Part shown: positions 44,461-55,451 of the stretch, one piece after another
Layout: every line of letters begins with the position of its first letter
Position numbering within the stretch: the first letter of the stretch is position 1
NCBI RefSeq assembly: GCF_000143415.4
Contig: NW_003314275.1
Location: forward strand, 813,980-877,979
Origin: Selaginella moellendorffii
Lineage: Eukaryota; Streptophyta; Lycopodiopsida; Selaginellales; Selaginellaceae
Direction of reading: 5' to 3'
DNA length: 64,000 nt
Translations under genes and position numbers: made by a program
Notes under the pieces: generated by a model
What the model saw: only the letters and a program-made list of their open reading frames with translations
Databases searched by the model: none
Told to the model about the DNA's origin: nothing

Positions 44461-45480
44461 GTGTCTCCTCAGATCATTATCATGGTATCAGATTGTAGAT
44501 CCTGATGGTTCACCATGCTAGTGTGCTTTCTGATCAACAACCACTAACTACACAGAGTATGGCAGAAGATGGCAAGCAGTAGTGCTGCTGCCAGTGCATT
44601 GGAGCAATGTTTAAATCCCTTTGTACAAAGGGAGATTTTGCAAATTGGGCTGCCCTCCTGAAGGTTGTTTTCTTGTGTGATAATTGCGATGGGATTGTCG
44701 CAGGCAAAGAACCTGAACTAGCCCAAGGTGCTCCTAAATTAGCAGATTGGAAGCTGCACAATCCTAACAACAATAGGTATTGGTTTAGGCAAATAGTATA
44801 TTCATCTTCTTGATCTTGATAAGCTCCTACAAATTAAACCAATCTAACCCAGTTTCTTGGTGCTCAAACAGTTGAACATGTGGTCACGTTGAAGGGTGAA
44901 TTCTTCACTTTTAAAGATGGATCCCCAATTTTCTTCTCATAGTAGAGAATGTCATTGATAAACTTCTCAACAGGCAATTAGGGATCCATCTTTAAAGTGA
45001 AGAACTCGCACTTCAATGTGACCACATGTTCAACAGTTTGAGCACCAAGAAACTGAGTTAGATTGGTTCAATTTATTGGAGCATTGTTATCAAAATCAAG
45101 AAGATGAATATGCTACTCACTAATACCCATTATTGATAGGGTTCGCTTGTTGTGCAGCTTCCAACCTGCTAATTCAGGAGCACCTTGGGCTGGTTCAAGT
45201 TCTTTGCTTGCAACAATCCCATTGCAATTATCACACCAAAAAAACAACCTTCAGGGGGGCAGCCCAATTTGCAAAACCTCCCTTATACAAAGAGATTAAA
45301 CACTGCTCCAATGCATTGGCAGCAGCACTACTGCTCGTCATGTTCCATACTCTATGTAGTCGGCAGTTGTTGATCAGAAAGCACAAGTCTCTCCTAGCAT
45401 GGTGAACCATCAGGATCTACAATCTGATACCATGATAATGATCTGAGAAAACAGGGCACATGGTCATGGCCGTGGCCACC
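44405..45480. repeat. 1.1-kb head-to-head inverted repeat of a copia-like 5' end
   Basis: The left arm (about 44405-44930) and right arm (about 44975-45480) are near reverse complements, with a loop of about 45 bp. Each arm has an LTR-like end (CAGATCATTATCA) followed by TGGTATCAGATTGTAG, a Met-tRNA-type primer site. After it comes gag-like coding sequence (LCTKGDFANWAALLKVVFLC, KLADWKLHNPNNN) typical of Ty1/copia starts. Transcription through it would give a long hairpin RNA. Confidence 0.75.
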
Positions 45481-45730
45481 AGCGTCTCTTTCGTGGCAGC
45501 GAATAACAGTGGCTTCAGCTTGGACGAAGCCTGAGCAATCGGCACTTGGTAGACAGCTACTTGCCAACCATGTCGAAACGTTGATAATAGCAATCCTATA
45601 CGTGATCTTTGAAAAACGAAACACACGGCTAATTCTTCCACATACTGATTACGTGACATTCGGCTAAGGTGATGCAAGCATACTTTCCCAAAGGCCTGGA
45701 CACTCTTTTGACCTGTCCAGACCTTTATCA
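45478..45730 (-). pseudogene. duplicated METTL13 gene fragment (1)
   Basis: Collinear with 50958-51210 of the intact gene, including intron sequence between exons, so copied as DNA. One exon has the same frame up to STFRHGWQVAVYQVPIAQASS. It lies directly against the right arm of the inverted repeat. Confidence 0.85.
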
Positions 45731-45734
45731 TAAA

Positions 45735-46140
45735 CAACATACTCTAATTATCTGGATGAGCTTTGAAGTTTTACTCCCCCCAGGCCTCATCCACAGCAAC
45801 CTCTCCATCAAAGTCACCAGCTGTGAGTTTAATGCTTTACTTAACTTTGATCTAATACTGAACATTCTTATTGAATATTTTTTTAACGATAAACCTAGTG
45901 CATAAATGGAAGGGCTTGGCTGAATCTAGAGCACAGGGATGGAGCATATAATGGACTGTTGTTTGTAGCAAATTGTCTAGGTAATGAGGACGAGTTATTT
46001 CTCTACAATGCTTTCCAGTTCATAAACGTATCTCGTTTATTAAATAGCAAGATTTATTAATTAGATATTATTTTGAAGGATTGGTGAAAAATTATAAACT
46101 TTAACCATCAACCCTCTTTTCCTTAAGGAAAATCTAAAGA
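45735..46140. other. no supported gene
   Basis: AT-rich spacer between the METTL13 fragment and the CVNH gene; only short ORFs. Confidence 0.45.
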
Positions 46141-46245
46141 GCTTGGTTGAGCTACTTGCACTTCCGTGTTGGAATTTCTCATTTGCCAGTATAAAAGTCC
46201 AACAGTGGGATGACAACCCACAATCTCTACAACTCGCATTCTATC

Positions 46246-46678
46246 ATGCCTTCACAGTTTATTATCTGCTTAGTCTTTGCTCTTGTAGCGCTTGCAGGGA
46301 CAAGCAACTATTAGTTTGTTGCAAATGCCCATACTAGAACTATAGCTAATCAGACTCAATCTGGTTTTGATGCAGGCATGCAACTTTGAGGATACCTGTG
46401 ACAAGAACTCGGAGGTTATAAGCGGCACAACATTGACTGCCAATTGTTACAAGCCCAATGGCCAGCTCCACAAGGGAGGCACCCTCAACTGTGGCAGAAA
46501 CTTTAGTGCCTCGTGCCAGAATGTAGTGATCACCCCGTGGTACCTTCCTCCAGCTCCAAGTGCTGCTTCCATCAATGCCCAGTGCTATGGCAATGGCCAG
46601 TATCGTTATACCTCAGTACTGATTAACAAGTGTGTGCAGAACAACGGTGGATTCCTCCAGTGTTGTAGCAGCAAGTGA
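46246..46678 (+). CDS. secreted CVNH (cyanovirin-N homology) domain protein
   Basis: The ATG at 46246 begins a signal-peptide-like run (MPSQFIICLVFALVALAGTS), but this frame meets a stop soon after. An intron ending TTGATGCAG at 46374 leads into the main exon 46375-46678. A phase-compatible donor is GTAGCG after FAL; the true donor is uncertain. The exon encodes about 100 residues, CNFEDTCDKNSEVISGTTLTANCY to CVQNNGGFLQCC. This fits the CVNH pattern (SC-x-N, L-x-A-C, N-x-C-x-x-N-x-G-x-L), a carbohydrate-binding fold found in ferns, fungi and other organisms. Eight or more Cys suggest disulfides. A defence lectin role is plausible from the family. If no donor works, it is a pseudogene. Confidence 0.6.
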
Positions 46679-46756
46679 GTGAAGTTTCTCATGATAAAGT
46701 GATGTTATCTTAACATCAAATAAATTTGTTATTTAAGTTTCTTGCTTCATGATTCT

Positions 46757-46840
46757 TTTGATTTTAGGGTTCTTGCATCTTAACATTGAGGCACCACCGC
46801 TTTCTTCGCGGATGCCACAACGATTTGGCTCGGGGCACTG
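46757..46840 (+). repeat. direct repeat of the F-box gene 5' region (copy 1)
   Basis: TTTTAGGGTTCTTGCATC...ACATTGAGG and GCGGATGCCACAACGATTT recur at 48076-48155. The two copies bracket the F-box gene at 47022-48050 and are in the same orientation. Confidence 0.75.
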
Positions 46841-47021
46841 ATCAAGAGCTTCTGCACACTTTTCTTCCGTGTCACAAACATGCTCAATCTTGTTTTTTGC
46901 AAAGTAGTGATTTACCACCTTGTTCATTCACCACCATTCTAACAACGATGCCTATCATCACAGCATTAGCTCACAGCAGAGCCCTGGATCTTCTTCGAGA
47001 AAGAACTCCCGATTTTCAGCA

Positions 47022-48050
47022 CTAACAAGAGAACCAAGCAAAGTCCACGAAACCTGGCACAGCCTTGGGCGCCTCCTCCACTGACCAGCTCTTGGAATCG
47101 ACTCCAAAGTGCACAATCCGTGAGTTATCCCCGTCAAGCAGCCATATACTGTTGCTCCCATCAGTGCAAACAGTGCACGCCTCCAAATCATCAAACTCCT
47201 CATCACGGCTCGAAACAATCTCCCACTTCTCTCCCCGCCTCTCTGCGACAACCAGCCCCTCGTGATCTTCCGCCTGCAACTCATTACTAACCACGAACAG
47301 CCGATCCCGATCCAGCTGAAGAAAGGACCACCACCATTCGAACTCCAACTCGTCGGAATCAAGCTTGAGAATGCGCCAGGAATCATCCCACAAGTTGTAT
47401 CTCATTAAGGCATCCGTGCCAAGCATCGCCACCTCCCCGTGATCCAGCATCGGATAGAAACCATACCCGTCCTCCATGTCCCCTGTGTCTGGGTAGTGTT
47501 TGTTCTCGCGCAAGGACCACTCGCCCGAGGCCGAGTCGTAGATGTAGAAGGCGCGCAATTGCCCGAAGCTAGCGACGCAATACTCTCGCGTCGATCGATC
47601 CCTCTCGCGGCGGTACACCCTCAAGCGCATGTTAGGGCCGGTCTCTGGCGGCAAAGGAACTCTCACCGGGGAGGAGTTGAGATCGCTGTAGCGCCACACG
47701 AAGATAGAGGATAGCGTCAACCAGTCCTCAAACGTGGCCAGGCACAGCAAGCCCGCGTCGCTGTTGGCGATGGTCATGTCGTTGGGGAGCGTCTGGAAGT
47801 GGCGCCACTCGTTGCGAGGGGAGCTGTCGAGCGGCTTGACGAGGAGGGATCCAGAGAGACGAAGGAAGAGGTGAGGGATGCAGCGGTGGGAGAGAGCGTA
47901 GCCTTTGCGGAAGATGGGATCGTCAATTGCTCGTCGCCATTCGCGGCACACGCACCTGGCCTGGCACAGATCGATCGCGGACAGCCTGAGGAAGACGAGC
48001 TCCAGCTCTACCACGACTTCGCCGCTGGCGATCGCTCCTCTTTGCCGCAT
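47022..48050 (-). CDS. F-box protein, 342 residues
   Basis: Intronless. The N-terminal F-box (about residues 12-55) reads VELELVFLRLSAIDLCQARCVCREWRRAI, with the usual L-x-x-L and C-R-x-W-R pattern. The rest is a beta-rich substrate region resembling Kelch/FBA-type repeats (WRHFQTLP, LCLATFEDWLTLSS, SIWLLDGDNSRIVHFGVDSKSW). Such proteins select substrates for SCF ubiquitin ligases via SKP1. Direct repeats bracket the gene, which suggests local duplication. It is not a close copy of the F-box gene at 60832. Confidence 0.82.
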   Translation of the reverse strand: MRQRGAIASGEVVVELELVFLRLSAIDLCQARCVCREWRRAIDDPIFRKGYALSHRCIPHLFLRLSGSLLVKPLDSSPRNEWRHFQTLPNDMTIANSDAGLLCLATFEDWLTLSSIFVWRYSDLNSSPVRVPLPPETGPNMRLRVYRRERDRSTREYCVASFGQLRAFYIYDSASGEWSLRENKHYPDTGDMEDGYGFYPMLDHGEVAMLGTDALMRYNLWDDSWRILKLDSDELEFEWWWSFLQLDRDRLFVVSNELQAEDHEGLVVAERRGEKWEIVSSRDEEFDDLEACTVCTDGSNSIWLLDGDNSRIVHFGVDSKSWSVEEAPKAVPGFVDFAWFSC

Positions 48051-48075
48051 TGTGTGTCAGTTCTAGGGCTTTGCA

Positions 48076-48155
48076 ATTTTAGGGTTCTTGCATCTTAACA
48101 TTGAGGGGCCGCTCTTTCTTCGCGGCTCGCTTATACGCGGATGCCACAACGATTT
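48076..48155 (+). repeat. direct repeat of the F-box gene 5' region (copy 2)
   Basis: Matches 46757-46840. It lies just upstream of the ATG of the minus-strand F-box gene, so it is probably its promoter or 5' UTR. Confidence 0.75.
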
Positions 48156-48159
48156 CTCG

Positions 48160-48720
48160 CGCGTTGTTCGCTGCCTTGTTCGACTGATGGACGCCACAGC
48201 GCCTTCTTCTCTCTCTTTTTTTTCTCGCGCATTTAGTACTGCGAAGATTCTATCGCGTGTGCTTTGCCCGTTCAGCTAATGCTACATTGCTAATCTCCTT
48301 TCGCAATGTCCTGGGATTTCTTTCATCTCTTCTTCTCTGGACAAAGATCTCATCTCCTGTAGGAGAGATTCTTCATCCTTCTCGCTTTTTCGTGCATCTT
48401 TTCTGGGGCTACACGCGATTTAATTTCCAGTGCGTGTCGCTCATTCACACAATGCACAGATTAAATCTTGTCGATCTTTCCTGTGGCTTTCTGAGAGATT
48501 CACGGATGAATCTTCTCATGCAGTTGGCAGGAGAACAAAAAACCATCTTTCCTTTGATTTCGATGACACACCAAGGATCATCGTTTAGGACTCTTTGTCT
48601 GCAAAAAAAGTATAGCGATGGTACATCTGTACAGTGCGTTTCTCTAGAGAAAACTCGCGCAAAAACCCCCAGAGAGAATGAGAAAAGATGGAAAGAAAAT
48701 AAAACCAGACCTTTTTCTTC
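48160..48720. other. spacer without a supported gene
   Basis: A long plus-strand open frame runs through here into the METTL13 last exon, but it has no domain and reads antisense to a well-supported exon, so I leave it out. Confidence 0.5.
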
Positions 48721-48726
48721 TCACAG

Positions 48727-51700
48727 TCACTTGATCCGCTTGATCTTCTTTAGTACGTCCTTGACGTTGGGGCCTTTGTCCCACGAAGCAAACTGGCCCG
48801 CGACCTTCTTTAGCAGCACTCCAGCGTTAAAAATCGCGGTGGAGTCTCTCAGGTTACTCGGCTGTGGCAATCCAAACACCACCCGGTTCACGTCTTCGTC
48901 GACTTGCAGGCTGTAGACTTCGCTAAAAATCTGCAAAGCAAGAACAACTTGTAAGCTCTTACTGCTACCAGAAACGAGAGTCTAGCGAGCTTACTTTACA
49001 CATTCTCTGGTCTGCTTGTATGTGAGGCTCACGAGCCCGCGAAACAACGTTTATGACGAGGATTCCTTCGGGTTCCAGAGCAGCTTTCGCACTGCGGAGG
49101 AATGTTTCGAGAAGGAATTCCTCTGGAGGGCAGCTTAGCCCATTACTGCAACGGAGTTATCAACAAATATCAACAGAAAAGAGAGAACAGAACCTTGGAT
49201 CGGAGGAATCAGCGTCAATGAGTAGTATGTGCAATTTATGTCTAGTGTTCTCGCTGTTAGCTTGTTCTTCCATCTGAAATAAGAAATATTCGAGAGTTTC
49301 TTCTTTCAAGTTTGATCTTTCAACTCATACCTCTTGTTTTGCTATAGCATCGACAGCGGCTAATCCATCTCCAAGTCTCAGCTGTAAGAGAATATATTGG
49401 TTAAGAAGAAAAAGAAAAATTGGGGACTCTCATGCCTGCATGCGATCGTCTTCCACAAATCCAAAGTGACGCTTTGCCAAATCAGCAACAACCGGATCCA
49501 GCTCCACTACCTTAAACAAGAAAAAACCTTTTGTCATGTAACAAAAAACAAAGAGAACACTTCACCTCAATGCTGTTGAAGGGAAAATGCTTGTACAGAA
49601 ACATTGGGAGCAATCCAGCACCAAGCCCAACGATCATCACACGAATCTGTACTAGTAGTTGAGGATTAATTCTTTGTCACAAGCAGAAAATAGCAAACAC
49701 TTTGATTGCCATGCCTGTTCTTTGGAAGATACGCATGACTCAATCTTAGTAGCGATCAAAGATAGGCCTGCCACCATCCCTTCGTGATACGGACTGGCCA
49801 AGTAACTGTGATCTACCTTCATCTCATCCGTGGTGTCTGGAACAAACACAAGAACAAGAAAAAATAAAGTTACACTTTGATTAAAGTCAAGAAGTTTCTA
49901 TACCACGTACTTTGTCTTCTCTGCGCTGCAGTTTCTTTGCCATGTTTGTTTTTCTTTTTACTACCCACGCGTCGAAATCCATTCGTTGGCGTTAGTAAAG
50001 CCTCCGACTGGATGAGGTTGGGATTACGTTTAAAGAACAGGCGTCGAAAGAAGGCCTTTTTTTTGTCGGATGATACAACATCCTCTACAAGCATGGTACC
50101 CGTTAATGGAGAATCGATCTGAACAAAGGAGAGAAAAGTCAATGGTTTCTCTTTGTTAATCGATGCACGGTATTGTTACCTCCTCCAGCAGAGTCCCTTT
50201 ACAAACTCCATCGTGTGGCAGCAGGAAACTGCAGATGTTCGCAACCAAGAGTTAGAAACCTCGACAAGGAAAAGCGGGAAAGAGAAGTGAGGAACTTACG
50301 GTACTCCTGAGTCACAATCTAATGGTACAAGCTCTCTCACTAGCGGGGACAGGAGGTTCTGACCATTTGGAAAGTGGGAATATGCACAAGGTGAGTGGAA
50401 ACGGATACCTGAAGTTCAGTAGCGGTCTGACAGTCAGTTTCGAGGTAAACCTGTCCGAAAAGAAGAAACACAGGTTATTTCCGACAGATGAATCGATGCA
50501 AGTTTTATAGTCAGCAAGTCCTACCATGATAAGCCGAGCGGCCTTGGCACTTTCGACCACTTGCCATTGTCCTTCCTCGGATGAATAGAGCCACTCGTGA
50601 GCCTTGGCCTGTCGCAAAAGTATAAAGATCTTGGAGGCTTTCGAAATGAAATCGAACATACCTTTGGCACCAAAAACACAGCGCACGCATCAGGCGTGAC
50701 GGCCTGTCCAATCTTGGCGTCCAGAACTATTGCTTTGAATGTTCCCCCGAGAGTTAGAACAGATCTCCGAGAGGGTTGGAGCTTTTCAAAGTCACGAAAC
50801 TCTGGTCCTCTTCTTCTCAACGCATTTTCCTTCTCTATCGCTGCGATATTTTGCGCCTGGAAACATTGGTGTTGGTTTTTTCATAAGAGAAAAACTCAGA
50901 AAAAAACTCACATGGAGATCGGACGAAAGATTATAAGAGATCAAGGACAGATTGCTCGTCGTCTCTTTCGTGGCAGCAAATAACAGCGGCTTCAGCTTGG
51001 ACGAAGCCTGAGCAATCGGCACTTGGTAGACAGCTACTTGCCAACCATGTCGAAACGTTGACAATAGCAATCCTATAAAACACAACGTGATCTTTGAAAA
51101 GCGAAACACACAGGTAATTCTTCCACATACCGATTACGTGACTTTCGGCTAAGGTGATGCAAGCATACTTTCCCAAAGGCCTTAACACTCTTTTGACCTA
51201 TCCAAAAGTACTGTCACTCTCGAGAAAAGAAAGAAGAACGAAATGGAAAGGAAAAGAAAACGCACCTCTGAGAGAAAACGTTTCCCGGACGCGTGATCTT
51301 CATCCGCCTGTCCAAGCACAGCATCCAGTGCTCCTTTGTCAAGAATGTAGTCGAACGAATCATTCGAGAACTAGGAAAAGAAAAATAAAAAGGCATTGCT
51401 CTCAGCTCGATCGAGAAAAGAGATGCAAGAAAATAGCTTTACCTGCATTTCCGTCATGTCCATGACCTTCCAGAACATCATCGGCCTGTCCCTGATGTTT
51501 CTGCGCATCATCTCCATGATCACACTCCGCGAGAAATCGATGTTGGTGATATTCGTGAAGCCGTGATCATACATGGCCGACGAGAGCTCCGAATTGCCAC
51601 AGCCGGGAATCAAGACGGCCGGGAGAGGGCTGAGCTGCGGATTGAGGCCGCAATGGCGCTCCAGCAGCGGGAACAAATCCGACCATTGCGCGTACCATTC

Positions 51701-51787
51701 GAAGGGGAGGCCGTCGCGCGCCACCAAGAATTCGTCCCAGAAGCGCTGCTCCTTGAAGGAGCGATTGGGAAGAGCGTTGTCGCCCAT
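48727..51787 (-). CDS. METTL13-type (eEF1A lysine and N-terminal) methyltransferase
   Basis: A multi-exon gene with two Rossmann methyltransferase domains. Exon 1 (51443-51787) has FWDEFL, FEWYAQW and the SAM motif VLIPGCGNSELS. Exons 51266-51370 (FDYILDKGALDAVLG), 51131-51197 and 50912-51072 complete domain 1. A middle exon reads RRSVLTLGGTFKAIVLDAKIG. Domain 2 has RVMIVGLGAGLLPMFLY, VELDPVVADLAKRHFGF, a DADSSD stretch and ALEPEGILVINVVSR. The last exon is 48727-48930. Introns are about 55-100 bp. In animals this enzyme methylates eEF1A at its N-terminus and a lysine; the plant role is inferred from family. Fragments of it are duplicated at 45478 and 60430. Not every internal border was fixed. 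Confidence 0.87.
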
Positions 51788-51829
51788 TCTATTCCCCCGC
51801 GATAAACCCTAGCAAAGCTCATTTGCTAA

Positions 51830-54800
51830 AAAACATTTTTCTACATATAGTTGACCAACTTGTAATATGGAATTTCCATTGACCAGGATTAAAAATCTGA
51901 TTTAAATTAAAGAAGATATGTTATTTATTATTTTTATATTATTTATAAATCTCAAATATTTTGATCTTAGCTTAGCCAGTTGACATATCATCACTGTGAT
52001 TTCTGGGTCTGAAAATTTACTGATTTCTCAGAGCATCATGGTGGCACTTGTATTTAACAAGCACAGCTCAAGCATCATAGTAGCATACATGTAATATGAC
52101 AGCCAAGGAACATCTTTTATCTGGAGGAATTAAATACTAATTTGATGAAATACGTCTGTATCTGAAGGCATTGTCAAGTGTCCTAGCTCATGCTCAACTG
52201 ATTGATTGTTGTGCTAAAAGCAAGTGTCAATGAAAAATGGACATCTTGTGTGAGCAACAAAGAGATTGTCATTGTGATATGGTAACATTAATGTGTGGGG
52301 CCAGAGAATTTTCCTCATTCTTGACATCATTTGGAGCTACTACTTACTACTGGATAAATGGTCATGATGAATGATCATAGACCCAACAATCTTTTATATT
52401 GTTGTTAAGCCCATTAAGCTTTGTATTATACGTGTGATAATCAAATGATTCAAGTGACATGGATAACAAAAGATGGTATTTTGTAGAGGAACTTTGAGCT
52501 CATAATTGATTCCAATATATTCAAAAGAAATATTGACCAAATCAGCTTTTATTATTAACTCATCTACTATCTTATAGTATATTTTCCCATAAGTCCAAAC
52601 ACAGCTTGGAGCATTGGATGCAAAGTAAATATACTTGCATTCTCGTCATATGCTCTATTAACCATTAAAAACTTGACATGCACAAATGTATTCCTAACAA
52701 GAATCATGAAAACTTCCATTTTTCTTTCAGCCCGACATAAAACATTATCATATATATTTCCCATCTAGCCTTATATCCTTTATACCACTATTGATATTCA
52801 TTCCACAGTAAGCGTATTATACATGAATCTCATTCTGAAAACCCCACCTGATATTACATAGCATGAATCTAAGTGAGAGATTCCCCAATAAAATACTATG
52901 TTTATATATAGTTTTTATCAGCCACTAAAATAATATACTGCTTTTTAACATAGCTTGTTAGATATAATATAGTTTGTTTTTGTCTATAGTAGTTATAATA
53001 TAGTATTTATTTTTCTAAAAGTAGTTTATAGTTTAATTCTATATATAGACACTACTTAGCCTTCAATTTGCTCTTTTTTTATGCACCCCTTTCTTTCTAT
53101 AAATGTTTTATTTTTTAATCAAAATTTTAAAAATGACTTAAAAGCAAAGGTATAAATTACATACACTTACAGTTTTTTCCTTCTTATAAGTGCCTCTAAC
53201 ACCCAATAATAGCTCCCAGCCATGGTTGCCACTGTGCTCATAATGCTCTGCCGTTGCCATGGCTAGTGCATCAACCAAGCACACCCCATGACCACCACAA
53301 CACAACTATAGCTATGCCTTAGCACTCTCAATGGAAATGCCATCAACAATTACCCTAGCACCCAACCACAACATTGTCATGCCTTTATAGTCAATATAGT
53401 GCAATTGCAGCAAGCCCTAGCACTGCCAATACCAACCCCAAGCACCCATCAATGGCTACCACAACCTTTGTTCTGGAGGCAATCCAAATCACTAGCTAGG
53501 AATGTAGTTTTTTTCTTTTACTCTCAATCCTTTCTTCTAGATGGACTAGAAGCTAAATTAAGAAACTTGAGAGTGGGCTTTTGAGAATTTTAAAACAAAA
53601 GAGATATAAGTTTTTGGCCATCTCTTCTTTATTTATCAGATTTTTTCATATGAAAAACAAAAAGTCAAAGTTTACCACAAGAATGTATTGACATTTAAGC
53701 AATGGACAAGTTAGGTATTAATGGAGTGGAATGCAACCTTTTCTTGTAGTTTGCTATGAGTGGAAAAAACTCACATCAATATCATCAACCTTGAGTATCT
53801 TCATGTTGCCTTTGTTCATTGCTTTAGTAATTTACAAAATGAAATGCTTAAATTTTATTTATGTTTGGATCAATAATAATTTCAATTTTTAGGCACTCTA
53901 ATAGGGGAGATAGAGCATGAAAGAGCCATGGTTTTCTTTCTTTATCTTTTCATTTCAATCTTCTATATATTAGAAGTTTGTATTTTTAAAGAAATATATA
54001 TGAATAAATTGTATTACTGTTGGCATTATATAGTTTTATAAATAGTACTTTCATATATAGCTTTCAGAAAGATGTTGACGTACAAAGTACACATTACTCA
54101 TGCACTGCTTGTTCCAAAATTATTGCTATTGGACAAGGGACAAAAGTTTGATGATGACACTTCAATCGATGTTCTTGCAATTGATTACCATAGTAAATAA
54201 AAAGATCAAAAGCAATCATGAAAAATGTTAGATTTAAATAGAATGGCACGAATTCTTTAGCATCCTCATGAAAACCAAGGCAAAAATGTTATTCAAAAGT
54301 TGTATCATCCCATAAAATATCAATAGCAACCATTTGAAATTCCAATGCATAAGTAAATATAAATTTGGAGCCTTGGCAATTGCTGCAATTTACAATTGGT
54401 AGTACCCTCTTGATTAATATTACTAAATATGTTGTTGAAGTGTTTTACAAAGAGATCAAAATTTTACAAAATAGAGAACCAGGAAAGAAGCATTCCAAGA
54501 TTTGATTAATCTCAAGAAGTTAAACTGGAATATTGATCAGACTGTATAATAATTTTAAACTTGATTTGGTTGACGAAGCTACAGAATTTAGACCATGTGT
54601 CATCAAACTTTACTATTATACCAATCTTTAGTTAAAAAACAAGAAGCTATTTTTGATATTAAATAATTTACTAAAGCTACAAATGCATATCATAGTATCA
54701 AGAACTCGTCATTAAAAAAAGGGAAGACAACAAAATTACTAATAAAATACTAAAGCAACAAAAAAGATATGTTAAACACTTTATCCTTAAAACCTTATTT

Positions 54801-55220
54801 TTATAAACTTGATACAACACAAAATAATCCAAAAACTTAATTTAGGTATAGGTTCATACTTATCCTAGATGTCTAATAGAAGATTTTGAATTCAAATCCC
54901 ATTACCAAAGATTTAAGGTTCAATTTTTACTATAGACAGTAATGGTGAATAAATAAATATAATAAGATGACAAATACATGACACCCTATTAATATGAATT
55001 CTGTGGCAAATAAATATTCTTATGTGGTGCTAAAGTGTTGTAAAAAATGCATAATATAAACATTTACATACAAATATTATTTTTAGTGGTATGACTCACA
55101 CACACTGTATGATTTTTTTTTATATATTTTACAAATTTGGTAAGTGCCACCTAGTACACCTTCCCTTTGGAGGTGTACCTCCACCTTGAATTGACAATCA
55201 CAAATCACTTCACTTCACAG
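51830..55220. other. AT-rich intergenic region, no supported gene
   Basis: About 3.4 kb with ORFs of at most about 65 codons and long A/T runs. I see no RNA gene and no clear transposon motif. 53216-53470 is richer in C and has repeated CAACCA and CACC words but frequent stops. Confidence 0.55.
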
Positions 55221-55224
55221 TAAG

Positions 55225-55234
55225 TTTATAAAAG
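55225..55234 (+). promoter_or_regulatory. TATA box of the patatin gene
   Basis: TTTATAAAAG, about 220 bp upstream of the ATG at 55452, on the correct strand. Confidence 0.45.
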
Positions 55235-55451
55235 GAGGTAGAACATGTGTTTTGTATGTTTTTTGGTTTTCTCCACAGCTGTCCAGTAGTCAATATATCA
55301 TATCATACAATGTGTCAGTTTCTTACTGGATGGTTCATTATTAAGATCACTAGCAAATTTATTGATTTAATTTTAGGAATGGTGAATTATAATAATTCAA
55401 GTTGGTAAGGTTTAAAAATCTTTTGTTAATAACTGCTAGCGCCAATAATAA

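Noticed and set aside
48257-48916. A 219-codon plus-strand ORF
   Set aside because: No domain, and it reads antisense through the well-supported METTL13 last exon.
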